Source of the DNA: Cryobacterium gelidum
Lineage (GTDB): Bacteria > Actinomycetota > Actinomycetes > Actinomycetales > Microbacteriaceae
Assembly (NCBI RefSeq): GCF_004403985.1
Contig: NZ_SOHL01000008.1
Span: 124,001 to 188,000, forward strand
Direction: 5' to 3'
DNA length: 64,000 nucleotides
Below the pieces are notes generated by a model. The model was not told where the DNA came from, did not search any database, and saw nothing but the letters and a program-made list of their open reading frames with translations. Both the position numbers and the translations under genes were made by a program. This document shows, in pieces, positions 1 through 8,677 of the stretch (position 1 is the stretch's first letter; the number at the start of each line of letters is the position of its first letter).

Positions 1-139
1 CGGTCGGGTCGGCGGTAAGGCTGCCGCCGCTGATGGTCGCGTTTACGGTGTCAGTGTCGGCCTGGGCCGGGGAGAGTGCCACACCGAACAGGATGCCGGT
101 GGCGACGATGATTCCGGCGGTCTTGGTGAGAGTGCGCAT
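1..139 (-). CDS. Secreted small WxL-type protein, 5' end only
   Basis: The ATG at 139 (minus strand) follows an AGGA ribosome binding site and opens a frame that runs off the left window edge, so only about 46 residues are visible. They form a typical signal peptide (basic MRTLTK start, hydrophobic core, cleavage after SPAQA). The mature start, DTDTVNATISGGSLTADPT, resembles the start of the WxL protein at 4089-4694 (TSDTISSTILGGALSAV). I infer another small WxL-type surface protein of the same cluster. The WxL motifs themselves lie outside the window. Confidence 0.6.
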   Translation of the reverse strand, partial: MRTLTKTAGIIVATGILFGVALSPAQADTDTVNATISGGSLTADPT

Positions 140-387
140 GGTGTGTCCTCTGGGTTGCTACTGGTGGTGCGGGCACGCCAAGTAGCGTGTCCACGAAAGT
201 GGGGGAGAAACGGATATCGCAGGGTGTGAACCGAACTCGTTATCCGTTGTAAACGAGTTCCTGCGGCGATAAAACAATCCTCACACGGGGGCCGCGCAAA
301 TTGGTGGTTCGTCGCGCAGGGTTGAATCAGCGTTAGCTCAAGGTTGGCGCAATGCCCAGGAGGGGGTTTAGCCCAGGCCGCGAGGCT

Positions 388-2820
388 CTACGAAATGGTG
401 AAAGTGAGAACCGTCACGTAGGGGTTCATTGGCGAGTCTTCGATGGCGCCCGAGTAGTTCGACCGGTACGCGTTGGAGGGAATAATCAGGCTGTACGTCG
501 GCGTCAGCAGGTAGGTGCCCTCGTGTGGGCCGGTTGTAGCAATCAGGGTCTGCGGGCTGGTCGACAGCGCAAGCGTCGGTGCCGTGATATCGGTCGCGGC
601 ATCGGTATTGGGGCCGGTAGTGATGGTGCCCGGGGCGATGCTCAGGTTGTTCACGGGAAGGACTCGGTCTTGGGTTTCGACCGTGCCGGCGGCGCTGGTC
701 GGCGTGGTGGCGCTCACCGAGAGGGTCCACGCAGCTCCGGTGCCACGCGCATCGATGATGGTCCATAGGCTCGAGACACCCGTGGCGACCTGCGGTTGGG
801 TGCCGAGAAGGGTCACCGCTGAAAGCGTCGCGCCCGCGGTGGTCGCGGTGAGGTCACCGACGGTTGGCGCGGGATTGGTGAAGCTCACCGTGCCCACACT
901 GACGGCGCCGTTAGCGGTTAATGCCCGTCCGAGGTTGCTGACGCCGAGTCCGATCGAGATCGCCGCCATGCCGATGATCGTTCCGGTAAACGCGGATGCC
1001 GCCCCCAGCGACACAGCCCCGGCCACCTGCCAATAGACCCGCGACGCTTGTGCCCCGTTGGTCAGGATGACGCTGCTGCTGGCAGCCGTGTTGAAGGCGG
1101 CATTCACCTGAATGATGAAGATGGCGTTCGGGTTGCCCTGTCCATCGAGGGTGAGCGTGGTGCTGATGGCGAGGGCGGCAGTAGCCCTATAGACCCCGGA
1201 GGTGAGTGTGCGGCCAGCCAGATCGCCGACGAGGGTGGCGCTCGCTGGCCTCGCCGCGGCATCTTTGTACGCTGTAGCGAGGTCGACCTGCGCAGCGGCC
1301 GCAGCAGCATCGCCGCCGTGGATGGTGCCCGTGACTACGTCGGGCGGAAACCCGGTGACCGACGTTCCCGGGCTTACGCCGATGTCCCCGTCGAACGACG
1401 ATTCTCCGGTGTTGGTGATCGAGGTGGTCGCGAGGATCGCGTAGGTGCTAGCGCGTCCGAGATCGACCTCCGGATCCGTCGTGAATGTGTTGCTGCCAAG
1501 CGTGACGGACCCGTTGCGGGTGAGGGCTCGGCCGGTAAAACGCGAATTGGTGCCCACGTTGATGGCGTCCTGGCCGAGAATGATGCCCGAGATCGACGAT
1601 GACGAACCGAGCCGCACCACGCCATCGACCTGCCAGAACACCCGAGACGGCTGCGCGCCGTTGATCAGGCGTACGCTGCTGCCAGCGCTCGTGGTGAGGG
1701 TGCTGTCGAGCTGGAAGATGAAGACGGCGTTCGGGTTGCCCTGCCCGTTCAGGGTCACCGACGAACTGAGAGTCAGAGGGCCAGGTGCGGCGTAAACGCC
1801 GGCGTTGTAGGTTTGACCGCTCAGATTGCCGCTCAGCGCGGTGGTGGGCTGGCGGGCGCTGGCATCGTCAATGGCGGACTGCAGATCGAGCTGGGCTTGG
1901 GCGCTCTCGGCCGTTCCTCGTTGAGTGCTACCGGTGACCAGGCCGGGCGGGAAGCCGGTCACGCCCGTGCCCGGGCTCACTCCGAGGTTACCGCTGAGGG
2001 TCGTTCCTCCGGAATTCAGAACGGATATCCCGGCCAGCACCGAATAACTGCCGGCAGTGCGCAGGTTGAGCGGTGGTTCGGTCATGAAGATGTTTCTGGC
2101 CATCGTGATGGCACCGTTTGAGGTCAATGCTCGGCCGACGAAGGTCGTGCCAGCCCCGATGGTTATAGCGCCGAATCCGAGTATGTTTCCGCTGAACGAG
2201 GAGGCCGCGCCGAGTGTTACCGCGCCGACAACCTGCCAAAACACGTTCGAAGCCTGGGCGCCGTTGGCGAGTACGATGCGGCTGGCCGCCGCAGTGTCGA
2301 ACGCCGCGTCGATTTGAAAGATGAACACCGCGGTGGGGTCATTCTGGGCGTCGAGGGTGAGGGTGGTACTCACGGCGAGGGCGGCGGTGGATTTATAGAC
2401 GCCAGCGGTGAGAGTGCGGTCGGTGAGATCTCCGGAGAGGGTGCTGGTTGGCCCGCGGCCCGCAGCATCAGAGTAGGCCTGGGCGAGGTCGACCTGGGCT
2501 GCCATCGCGTGGCCGTCGCCCGCGTGGATGCTGCCGGCTAGGATTCCGGGCGGAAACCCGGTGATCGCTGTACCGGGGCTGGTTCCGGCATTGCCGCTCA
2601 GTGCGGTGTTGCCGGTGCTCGCAATGGCGTCGGTGGCGAGCACGGAGTAGCTGCCGGCCGTTTTGAGGTCAATCGATGCTGTGGCGGCCTGCGCCGGGGG
2701 CTGTGACTCGAGCAAGCCGGAGAGCAGCAGCAGAATCGTGAGCGCCGGGAGGGCGATGAGGTGTGTTCGGCGACCTCCGGCGCGTGGTGAGCGGCGACGG
2801 AGTGAAGGGGCGGCGGTCAT
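388..2820 (-). CDS. Surface protein with three ice-binding (DUF3494) domains and a C-terminal WxL-like domain
   Basis: 810 residues. The ATG at 2820 overlaps the stop of the DUF916 gene by 4 bp (ATGA), so the two are translationally coupled; the frame is open further upstream but only this start gives a clean signal peptide (RRTHLIALPALTILLLL, cleavage near 45). Three tandem copies of the DUF3494 ice-binding fold follow at about 50-245, 251-447 and 452-648. Each has the pattern AGSYSVLA, LSGN, SPGT.xTGFPP, AGVY, AVFIFQ, FWQV.GAV.LG and GRALT.NG. Residues 655-810 are a WxL-like module with AAWTLSVSA and AYRSNYSGAI, close to the small WxL protein at 4089-4694. DUF3494 proteins bind ice or change its growth; WxL domains attach to the Gram-positive wall. 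Likely a wall-displayed ice-binding adhesin. Confidence 0.88.
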   Translation of the reverse strand: MTAAPSLRRRSPRAGGRRTHLIALPALTILLLLSGLLESQPPAQAATASIDLKTAGSYSVLATDAIASTGNTALSGNAGTSPGTAITGFPPGILAGSIHAGDGHAMAAQVDLAQAYSDAAGRGPTSTLSGDLTDRTLTAGVYKSTAALAVSTTLTLDAQNDPTAVFIFQIDAAFDTAAASRIVLANGAQASNVFWQVVGAVTLGAASSFSGNILGFGAITIGAGTTFVGRALTSNGAITMARNIFMTEPPLNLRTAGSYSVLAGISVLNSGGTTLSGNLGVSPGTGVTGFPPGLVTGSTQRGTAESAQAQLDLQSAIDDASARQPTTALSGNLSGQTYNAGVYAAPGPLTLSSSVTLNGQGNPNAVFIFQLDSTLTTSAGSSVRLINGAQPSRVFWQVDGVVRLGSSSSISGIILGQDAINVGTNSRFTGRALTRNGSVTLGSNTFTTDPEVDLGRASTYAILATTSITNTGESSFDGDIGVSPGTSVTGFPPDVVTGTIHGGDAAAAAAQVDLATAYKDAAARPASATLVGDLAGRTLTSGVYRATAALAISTTLTLDGQGNPNAIFIIQVNAAFNTAASSSVILTNGAQASRVYWQVAGAVSLGAASAFTGTIIGMAAISIGLGVSNLGRALTANGAVSVGTVSFTNPAPTVGDLTATTAGATLSAVTLLGTQPQVATGVSSLWTIIDARGTGAAWTLSVSATTPTSAAGTVETQDRVLPVNNLSIAPGTITTGPNTDAATDITAPTLALSTSPQTLIATTGPHEGTYLLTPTYSLIIPSNAYRSNYSGAIEDSPMNPYVTVLTFTIS

Positions 2821-3962
2821 CGCCGTGGTCGACGCAGGGGTGCGTCGGCGTCTGAATCTGCGGGAACGGCAGTGTTGTTCCCTGCGTGGTCTCCCAGGTC
2901 CTTCGAAGCGGCGGGCACGGCCCTTGCAACCTGGGCGAGCGCGCGACGCGCGCGTCCTACGAACAGGGTCACGCGCCAGACGGCGAACGCAATCGCCAGC
3001 ACGAGCAGCAGAATGATAACGATGATCCACCACGGCACGTAGTTGAAGGAGGCGCTGATCTGCTGGGTACCGGCGTCGGAGACCAGCTGGGCGTCGGCAC
3101 TGCCGAGTTGAATGAACGCAGCCTGGGGCAGCGTCGCCTCGAGGTTGAGGGTGGAACCGGGGAGGATGCTCTCTGGCGTCCCGAATTGCAGCTCGGTCGT
3201 GGCGCCGATCACGCTGTGCAGGCTCAGTCCGGCAGCGGGATAAAGGATGGTGTTGCCGGTGTTCTGGATGGGGAGGGTGAACGTTACCGCGTCGCCCGAG
3301 CGCTCCCAGCTCAGGGCGCCGTGGCTGAGCTGGGTCATCGCGGTACCGGCCACGGTGAGGTAGATCCGCACGCCTTGACGCTGGATCACATCCAATCGCA
3401 GTGCCGCATCGCCGTCGGACGTAGTCGTATCACCCTGGATGGGCGGGCTCTGGATGATGATTCCACCGGCATAGTCACCGGGCGTGGCGGTCAGGGGAAC
3501 GCTTAGCCGAAACGGCACGGTGAGGTCGGAGTCCGCCGGGATGGTGATCGAATCGGCACCGAGGGTGACCCAACTGCCCACCGCCGTCTGCGCGTCGGCC
3601 TGCGCGGCAAGGGCGAAGGCACCTTGCTCAGTGCTCTGCCCGTCGACCGCGTAGTTCAGAAGCGTGACTGGGGCATCCGTGTGGTTGCTGACGATCGCGT
3701 TGGCCTCGATTGCGGCACCGGGTGCGAGATTGATGTGAAAGAAGTCTGATTCCAGTTCTGGGCGGATGCCGAGGGTTCCGTCGTCGATAGCGACCGCCGG
3801 CGCAGCAACGACGAGGGTTGTCAGAACCGGGGCGAGCACTGCGACGGTCGCGAGGAGCGCGAGGCGCAGCAGCAGCCGGGCGCGCGCCGGCCGGAGGTTC
3901 GACGAAGATGCGGCCGGATCGGCGTTCGTTGGGCGACGTTCGGTGGTGGAGCGGTGTGGCAT
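2817..3962 (-). CDS. DUF916 family WxL-interacting membrane protein
   Basis: 381 residues: basic N-terminus with a hydrophobic signal segment (about 28-58), a two-part beta-sandwich extracellular region, one transmembrane segment (WWIIVIILLLVLAIAFAVW, about 313-331) and a basic cytoplasmic tail. The first domain starts GIRPELESDFFHINLAPGA and carries PGDYAGGIIIQSP, the pattern of DUF916 proteins that pair with WxL proteins in Firmicutes; the second starts near HGALSWERSGDAVTF. It sits between a small and a large WxL gene, the usual order in such clusters, and overlaps the large one by 4 bp. Probable role: tether or scaffold for the WxL proteins at the wall. Confidence 0.83.
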   Translation of the reverse strand: MPHRSTTERRPTNADPAASSSNLRPARARLLLRLALLATVAVLAPVLTTLVVAAPAVAIDDGTLGIRPELESDFFHINLAPGAAIEANAIVSNHTDAPVTLLNYAVDGQSTEQGAFALAAQADAQTAVGSWVTLGADSITIPADSDLTVPFRLSVPLTATPGDYAGGIIIQSPPIQGDTTTSDGDAALRLDVIQRQGVRIYLTVAGTAMTQLSHGALSWERSGDAVTFTLPIQNTGNTILYPAAGLSLHSVIGATTELQFGTPESILPGSTLNLEATLPQAAFIQLGSADAQLVSDAGTQQISASFNYVPWWIIVIILLLVLAIAFAVWRVTLFVGRARRALAQVARAVPAASKDLGDHAGNNTAVPADSDADAPLRRPRR

Positions 3963-4088
3963 GGGGTGGACCTTTTTTGGTTTCGGGCGTGACCCCCGAA
4001 AGAGGCGATACCGCTATTCTCACACGGGGACTGAAGCTAGTGGCGAGCGAGTGAGTCAGTATTGCCTCAAGGTTGGCGCAGGACCGCG

Positions 4089-4694
4089 TCAGGCGATCGT
4101 GAAGGTCAGAATCGAGACGAAGGGATTCACTACGGATCCGTCGATGGCACCCGAAAAATTGGACCGGTAGGCGTTGAGGGGAACACTGAGGCTGAACTCG
4201 GGCGTCAGGGTGAAGGTGCCCTTGCCGAGCGTGCTAGTCCAGACCAGTGCTTGCGGCAGGCCGGAGACGGTGACCGGCTCGGTCGTGGGTGCGGCATCGG
4301 CACCCTCACTCGTGTGGGCGGTGACGATTCCCGGCGTGATGGTCAGGTTTTTGACGGCGACGGTGCGCTCGACGGTATCGAGTGTTCCCGGTGCGCTGAT
4401 GAAGTCCGTGGCGCTCACGGACAGGCTCCAGGCGGCACTAGAACCGCGACCGTTTGTGATCGTCCACACGGCCGGGCGGCCGATGGAGGCATGGCTGGAG
4501 CGGCCATCGAGGATGACGGGGGACATCTGGGTCGGTGCGGAGACGACGGCCGAGAGTGCTCCGCCGAGAATTGTCGAGCTGATCGTGTCCGAGGTGGTGT
4601 CGGCGCGCGCCGACGGCGAGGGACCGACGACCAGCCCGACCACGAGGGCAATACTCGTTAATCCGATCAGACCGAGCTCGGTGCTTCGTGCCAC
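4089..4694 (-). CDS. Small WxL-domain secreted protein
   Basis: 201 residues from a GTG at 4694 preceded by TTGGGGATT as ribosome binding site; a TTG at 4706 would add four residues. A signal peptide (TELGLIGLTSIALVVGLVVG, cleavage near SARA) is followed by one WxL-like domain: GGALSAVVSAP, WTITNGRGSSAAWSLSVSAT (the W-x-L motif) and the terminal AYRSNFSGAI...VVNPFVSILTFTI. The same module ends the ice-binding protein at 388-2820. First gene of a WxL / DUF916 / large WxL set, with 126 bases before the DUF916 start, so it may have its own transcript. Confidence 0.78.
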   Translation of the reverse strand: MARSTELGLIGLTSIALVVGLVVGPSPSARADTTSDTISSTILGGALSAVVSAPTQMSPVILDGRSSHASIGRPAVWTITNGRGSSAAWSLSVSATDFISAPGTLDTVERTVAVKNLTITPGIVTAHTSEGADAAPTTEPVTVSGLPQALVWTSTLGKGTFTLTPEFSLSVPLNAYRSNFSGAIDGSVVNPFVSILTFTIA

Positions 4695-4821
4695 GCAAAT
4701 CCCCAATGATTGCCGACGGTTTCGACGCTAGTGATACCTATTGGCACTTACCATGCGAGTCGATGAAATCTCATAGTACCGACTTCACGTCGCCGTGGGT
4801 ACCAATACCCGAATACCCATC

Positions 4822-4860
4822 AAAAAAAACAGGCCGTCTCCCCGAGGGAGACGGCCTGTT
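4822..4860 (-). terminator. Rho-independent terminator of the desaturase gene
   Basis: A perfect 15-bp stem (4828-4842 with 4846-4860, core CAGGCCGTCTCCC) with a 3-nt loop. On the minus strand it is followed by eight T residues (plus-strand A run 4822-4829). It lies 15 bases after the desaturase stop. Confidence 0.95.
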
Positions 4861-4875
4861 GACTCTTACGTTGGC

Positions 4876-5976
4876 TCAGTGCGTGCGGAATCGCGCGGTC
4901 ATCGGGCAGTCGAACGGATCGCGAGCGGCCAGGCCCACCTTGTTGAGGTAGGCAATCACGATGCCGTAGCTTTCGAAGACGCCGGTTTCCGTGTACTTCA
5001 CATCGTGTGACAGACAGTACGCTTTGGCGATCACCTGCGCCTTACGCAAGTGCGGGCGGGCCATGTTCGGAAACAGGTGGTGCTCGATCTGGTAGTTGAG
5101 ACCGCCCATGTAGTGGTCGATGAAGGTGCCACCGCGAATGTTGCGACTGGTTAGCACCTGGCGTCGAAGGAAATCGACCCGGCTTTCGGCCGGAAGCTGC
5201 GGCATTCCCTTGTGGTTGGGTGCGAACGTCGCGCCCATGTACACCCCGAATACGGCCATTTGCACGCCGACGAAGGCGAACGCCATGCCGAGCGGAAGAA
5301 AGTAGAAGATCACGGCGAAATAGAGTGAGAGGCGCGTGACGAGCATGGTGATCTCGACCCAGCGCTCGCTGACTTTGTTCTTGCCGAAGACAGTCTTGAA
5401 ACCCTGGATGTGCAGGTTGATGCCTTCGAGCATCAAGAGCGGGAAGAACAGGTAACCCTGCTTGCGGGTGACAAAGGAGGTGAGCCAGTTGACCTGCTTC
5501 GCGTCATTCTCGGTGAACACGATGAAGTCGGGCTCAATGTCGGGGTCCTTGCCAATAACGTTGGGCTGCGCGTGGTGACGACTGTGCTTGGTCATCCACC
5601 AGGCATAGCTGATGCCGACGAAAAGGTTGGCGAGAATGCGGCCGGCGCGGTCATTAGCCTTGCCGGAGGTGAACACGGCACGGTGCGATGCCTCGTGGGC
5701 GAGAAAGGCGAACTGGGTGAAGATGAGGCCGAGTGCGGCCGCGACGATCAGCTGATACCAGGTGTCACCGAGCAGAACGAACCCGGCCGCGGCGCCGAGG
5801 GTGGCCACCACGAGAACGGAGAAGAGCATCCAGTAGAAGCCGGTACGTCGGCCGAGGAGGCCGAGATTGCGCACGGTGTGCAAGAGAGCCGAGTATTCGG
5901 TTGTGGGGTTCTGCGTGTCTCCACCCGGCCGGGTCCTGATGATGCGGACCGAGGGTGCGGCTAGTGTTTCCGACAT
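4876..5976 (-). CDS. Membrane fatty-acid desaturase
   Basis: 366 residues. The three histidine clusters that bind the di-iron centre are present: HEASHR (in FLAHEASHRAVF), HSRHH (in MTKHSRHHAQP) and the late QIEHHLFP. The QxxHH form of the third box is typical of front-end/acyl-lipid (delta-5/6-like) desaturases; regiospecificity cannot be read from the sequence. Paired hydrophobic stretches (about 39-85 and 205-240) fit the four-helix topology. It introduces double bonds in membrane acyl chains, in keeping with cold adaptation and with the ice-binding gene next to it. Monocistronic, with a strong terminator downstream. Confidence 0.9.
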   Translation of the reverse strand: MSETLAAPSVRIIRTRPGGDTQNPTTEYSALLHTVRNLGLLGRRTGFYWMLFSVLVVATLGAAAGFVLLGDTWYQLIVAAALGLIFTQFAFLAHEASHRAVFTSGKANDRAGRILANLFVGISYAWWMTKHSRHHAQPNVIGKDPDIEPDFIVFTENDAKQVNWLTSFVTRKQGYLFFPLLMLEGINLHIQGFKTVFGKNKVSERWVEITMLVTRLSLYFAVIFYFLPLGMAFAFVGVQMAVFGVYMGATFAPNHKGMPQLPAESRVDFLRRQVLTSRNIRGGTFIDHYMGGLNYQIEHHLFPNMARPHLRKAQVIAKAYCLSHDVKYTETGVFESYGIVIAYLNKVGLAARDPFDCPMTARFRTH

Positions 5977-6133
5977 GAGGCCTTAGTGGTTCGGGGGACT
6001 TCTCAGTCGAGACGGGAGCGAATGCTCGTGGATCAGATAGCCATCAGTCTACGTTCGCAGAGCCCACGCAAGGGCCTAATTCACATGCGTTTCCCAGTCA
6101 TCATATGCCAAAAATGGAATGTATACAAGTGGT

Positions 6134-7723
6134 CTATCGCCAACTTGGCATCCATATGTGGAGCTGCCAAAACGCGAACGGAGTCTGCATCCCGGTCCAC
6201 ACAGGGAAGAAGAATGCGGTGAGCAAAAGTGCGACCCCAAGGCTGGCGGTAACGGCTGCCAGGGCGCCGGTGCGCGGTTGGGGGTCATATTCGTACGCCT
6301 GCGAATGTGCTGAACGCCGTCGGTGTGGCCGGGCTTGATCGGGAATCCGCTTGAGGACCATCCCTATGACGAAGGTGAGGCCGAGCAGCAGGTAGGGCTC
6401 AAAGGCGATGGTGTAGAACTGAAAGACCGTGCGGTTGAGATACATCAGCCACGGTAGGTAACCCGCGACCATCCCCATCAGGATGAAACCGACCCGCCAC
6501 TCCCGATACCGGGCCAGCCGATAGACCAGGTAGAACAACGCGCCCGTAGCCGCCCACCAGATCAGCGGGTTGCCGACCGAGGTGATGGCCTCCGAGCAGT
6601 TTTGAAACTGGCAGCCGAGTTCGCCCTGGCTGGAACCGCGGTAGTACATGCTGGTCGGTCGGGTCATGAACAGCCAGGTCAGCGGATTTGCCTGATAGGG
6701 ATGCGGAGTGGCCAGCCCGACGTGATACGTATACGCGGCCGATTGGTAGTGCCAGAAACTCTGCACCGCGTGCGGCACCCAGGAAAGCGGCCCGGTCCAA
6801 GCAGCGCCCGCGCCGTCGGCCCAGTCCCGGTAGTACCCGCCGCGGGTGAAAAACCAGCCCGACCAGGAGACCAGGAACGTGGCTGCGGCCACGGGGACCA
6901 GAAGCAGAAACGTAGCCACCGCCTGCTTCAAGATGGCGGCACTGAGCCAGAAAGACACACCGCCCCGCCGTCTTGCGAGCGCATCGACAACGACGAGGTA
7001 GATGCCGAAAGCGGCCAGAAAATACAGCCCCGACCACTTGACCGAACTGGTGAGTCCGAAGGCGAGTCCCGCGGCGAGCAGCCAGGGGCGCCACCACAGA
7101 GTGGGACCCCAGCTGCAGTCGCCCATGGTCGCCAGCCGGGTAGCGAGTCGCGTGGCATGCCACTGGCGGTCCATCAGGATTGCGCCGAAGCCGAGCAGCG
7201 CGAAGAACATAACGAAGTTGTCGAGCAGGGCCACGCGGCTCATGACGATGGCGTGGCCGTCAATGGCGAGAAGAAAGCCGGCGATCACCGCCAGCAGGCG
7301 GGATTGAAACAGTTTTCCGGCTATGAGCATGATCAGCACGACCGCGAGTACTCCCACCACCACGGTCGCCAGGCGCCAGCCCCACGGATTGCCGGGACCG
7401 AGCAGATTCATGCCCAGGGCGATGAGCCACTTGCCGAGCGGCGGATGCACCACGAACGACGGGTCAGTAGTGAAGATATCGGTGTGCCCGGCCTCGAACT
7501 GGGGATTGGCGTCGGCCGGCCAGGTGGACTCGTAGCCGTTGTTGAAGAGCGTCCAGGCGTCCTTGACATAAAAGGTCTCGTCGAAGACGAGCGCGTGGGG
7601 CACCCCGAGGTTCCACAGGCGCAGCGCGGCGGCCAGCAGGACCACTGCGAGGTAGCCGCCCCAGCGAACCCATCTACTAGTTGCGAGCACCTGACCATCG
7701 TATAGAGCGCTGGTCGACCGCAC
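6134..7723 (-). CDS. pmt: Protein O-mannosyltransferase (PMT/GT39, dolichol- or polyprenol-phosphate-mannose dependent)
   Basis: 529 residues, polytopic. The early loop RLWNLGVPHALVFDETFYVKDA holds the conserved DE pair of PMT enzymes, followed by HPPLGKWLIALG and SRVALLDNFVMFFAL. Ten or so hydrophobic segments follow, with the GT39 C-terminal helices (YLPWLMYLNRTVFQFY). It transfers mannose to Ser/Thr of exported proteins during Sec translocation; Ser/Thr/Ala-rich surface proteins in this window are plausible substrates (inference). Start: GTG at 7723, with a second GTG at 7690 possible; the gene diverges from rsmI with only 19 bases between them. Confidence 0.9.
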   Translation of the reverse strand: MRSTSALYDGQVLATSRWVRWGGYLAVVLLAAALRLWNLGVPHALVFDETFYVKDAWTLFNNGYESTWPADANPQFEAGHTDIFTTDPSFVVHPPLGKWLIALGMNLLGPGNPWGWRLATVVVGVLAVVLIMLIAGKLFQSRLLAVIAGFLLAIDGHAIVMSRVALLDNFVMFFALLGFGAILMDRQWHATRLATRLATMGDCSWGPTLWWRPWLLAAGLAFGLTSSVKWSGLYFLAAFGIYLVVVDALARRRGGVSFWLSAAILKQAVATFLLLVPVAAATFLVSWSGWFFTRGGYYRDWADGAGAAWTGPLSWVPHAVQSFWHYQSAAYTYHVGLATPHPYQANPLTWLFMTRPTSMYYRGSSQGELGCQFQNCSEAITSVGNPLIWWAATGALFYLVYRLARYREWRVGFILMGMVAGYLPWLMYLNRTVFQFYTIAFEPYLLLGLTFVIGMVLKRIPDQARPHRRRSAHSQAYEYDPQPRTGALAAVTASLGVALLLTAFFFPVWTGMQTPFAFWQLHIWMPSWR

Positions 7724-7742
7724 AGGCTGCGAGAATTACAGC

Positions 7743-8621
7743 ATGATCATTCTTGCTGCCACCCCGATCGGAAATCTCGGCGACGCTTCCCGGCGCCTGA
7801 TCGAGACCCTGAATACCATCACCATCGTGGCGGCCGAGGATACCCGCGTCACCGTACACCTGCTGAAAGCCCTTGGAATCGAGAACCGGCCCAGACTCAT
7901 CGCCCTGCACGACCACAACGAACGCGGTAAGGCAGCCGAGCTCGTCGAACTGGCCCGCGATGTCGACATTCTGGTGTTGAGCGACGCCGGAATGCCCACC
8001 GTTTCCGACCCCGGCTTTCATTTGGTGGATGCCGCGGTCGCGGCTGGCGTGCAGGTCACGGCTTTGCCCGGCCCGTCCGCCGTACTGACCGCGCTCGCCG
8101 TCTCGGGGCTTCCGACGGACCGGTTCACCTTTGAGGGGTTTCTGCCGCGCAAGCACGGCGAGCGGGTCAAACTGCTGCGTGACCTCGCTGCCGAACGTCG
8201 CACCATGGTGTTCTTCGAATCGCCCAACCGCCTCGCCGGTTCGTTGCTCGACCTCGCGTCGACGCTCGGCCTTGACCGCCGGGTCGTGGTCTGCCGCGAA
8301 TTGACCAAGTTCTTCGAGGAGGTCAAGCGCGGCACGGCGAGCGAACTGGCCGAGTGGGCGGCGGCGGGGGTGCGCGGCGAAATCTGTATCGTCGTGGCTG
8401 GCGCGGAAGTGCGGGTTTTGGACCTGGCCATGGGCGTGGCCGAGGTTCTCGACCTGGTGGCTGGCGGCATCCGTTTGAAAGACGCGGCGGCCGACGTATC
8501 CGCGGCCAGCGGGCTGAGCAAGCGCGAACTCTACGAGCACGCGCTGCAGGCCAAGGCAGGACCCGGTTTGAATGGCGCGTCCGTGAAAAAACCGGAATAC
8601 CCGAGTCTTCCTCAGCGTTAA
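7743..8621 (+). CDS. rsmI: 16S rRNA (cytidine1402-2'-O)-methyltransferase
   Basis: 292 residues. The tetrapyrrole-methylase fold is clear: N-terminal MIILAATPIGNLGDAS, AEDTRVTVHLL, LSDAGMPTVSDPG, the SAM-binding ALPGPSAVLTALAVSGLP, and FEGFLPRK, all hallmarks of RsmI. It 2'-O-methylates C1402 in the ribosomal P site of 16S rRNA. Divergent from the protein mannosyltransferase, an arrangement common in actinobacteria; followed closely by an oxidoreductase gene and metG. Confidence 0.95.
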   Translation: MIILAATPIGNLGDASRRLIETLNTITIVAAEDTRVTVHLLKALGIENRPRLIALHDHNERGKAAELVELARDVDILVLSDAGMPTVSDPGFHLVDAAVAAGVQVTALPGPSAVLTALAVSGLPTDRFTFEGFLPRKHGERVKLLRDLAAERRTMVFFESPNRLAGSLLDLASTLGLDRRVVVCRELTKFFEEVKRGTASELAEWAAAGVRGEICIVVAGAEVRVLDLAMGVAEVLDLVAGGIRLKDAAADVSAASGLSKRELYEHALQAKAGPGLNGASVKKPEYPSLPQR

Positions 8622-8677
8622 CGCGAATAGGCGCAAATCGTGCGGACGCGATAGCGAGGTTCTGTCGGGAGGTTCAT

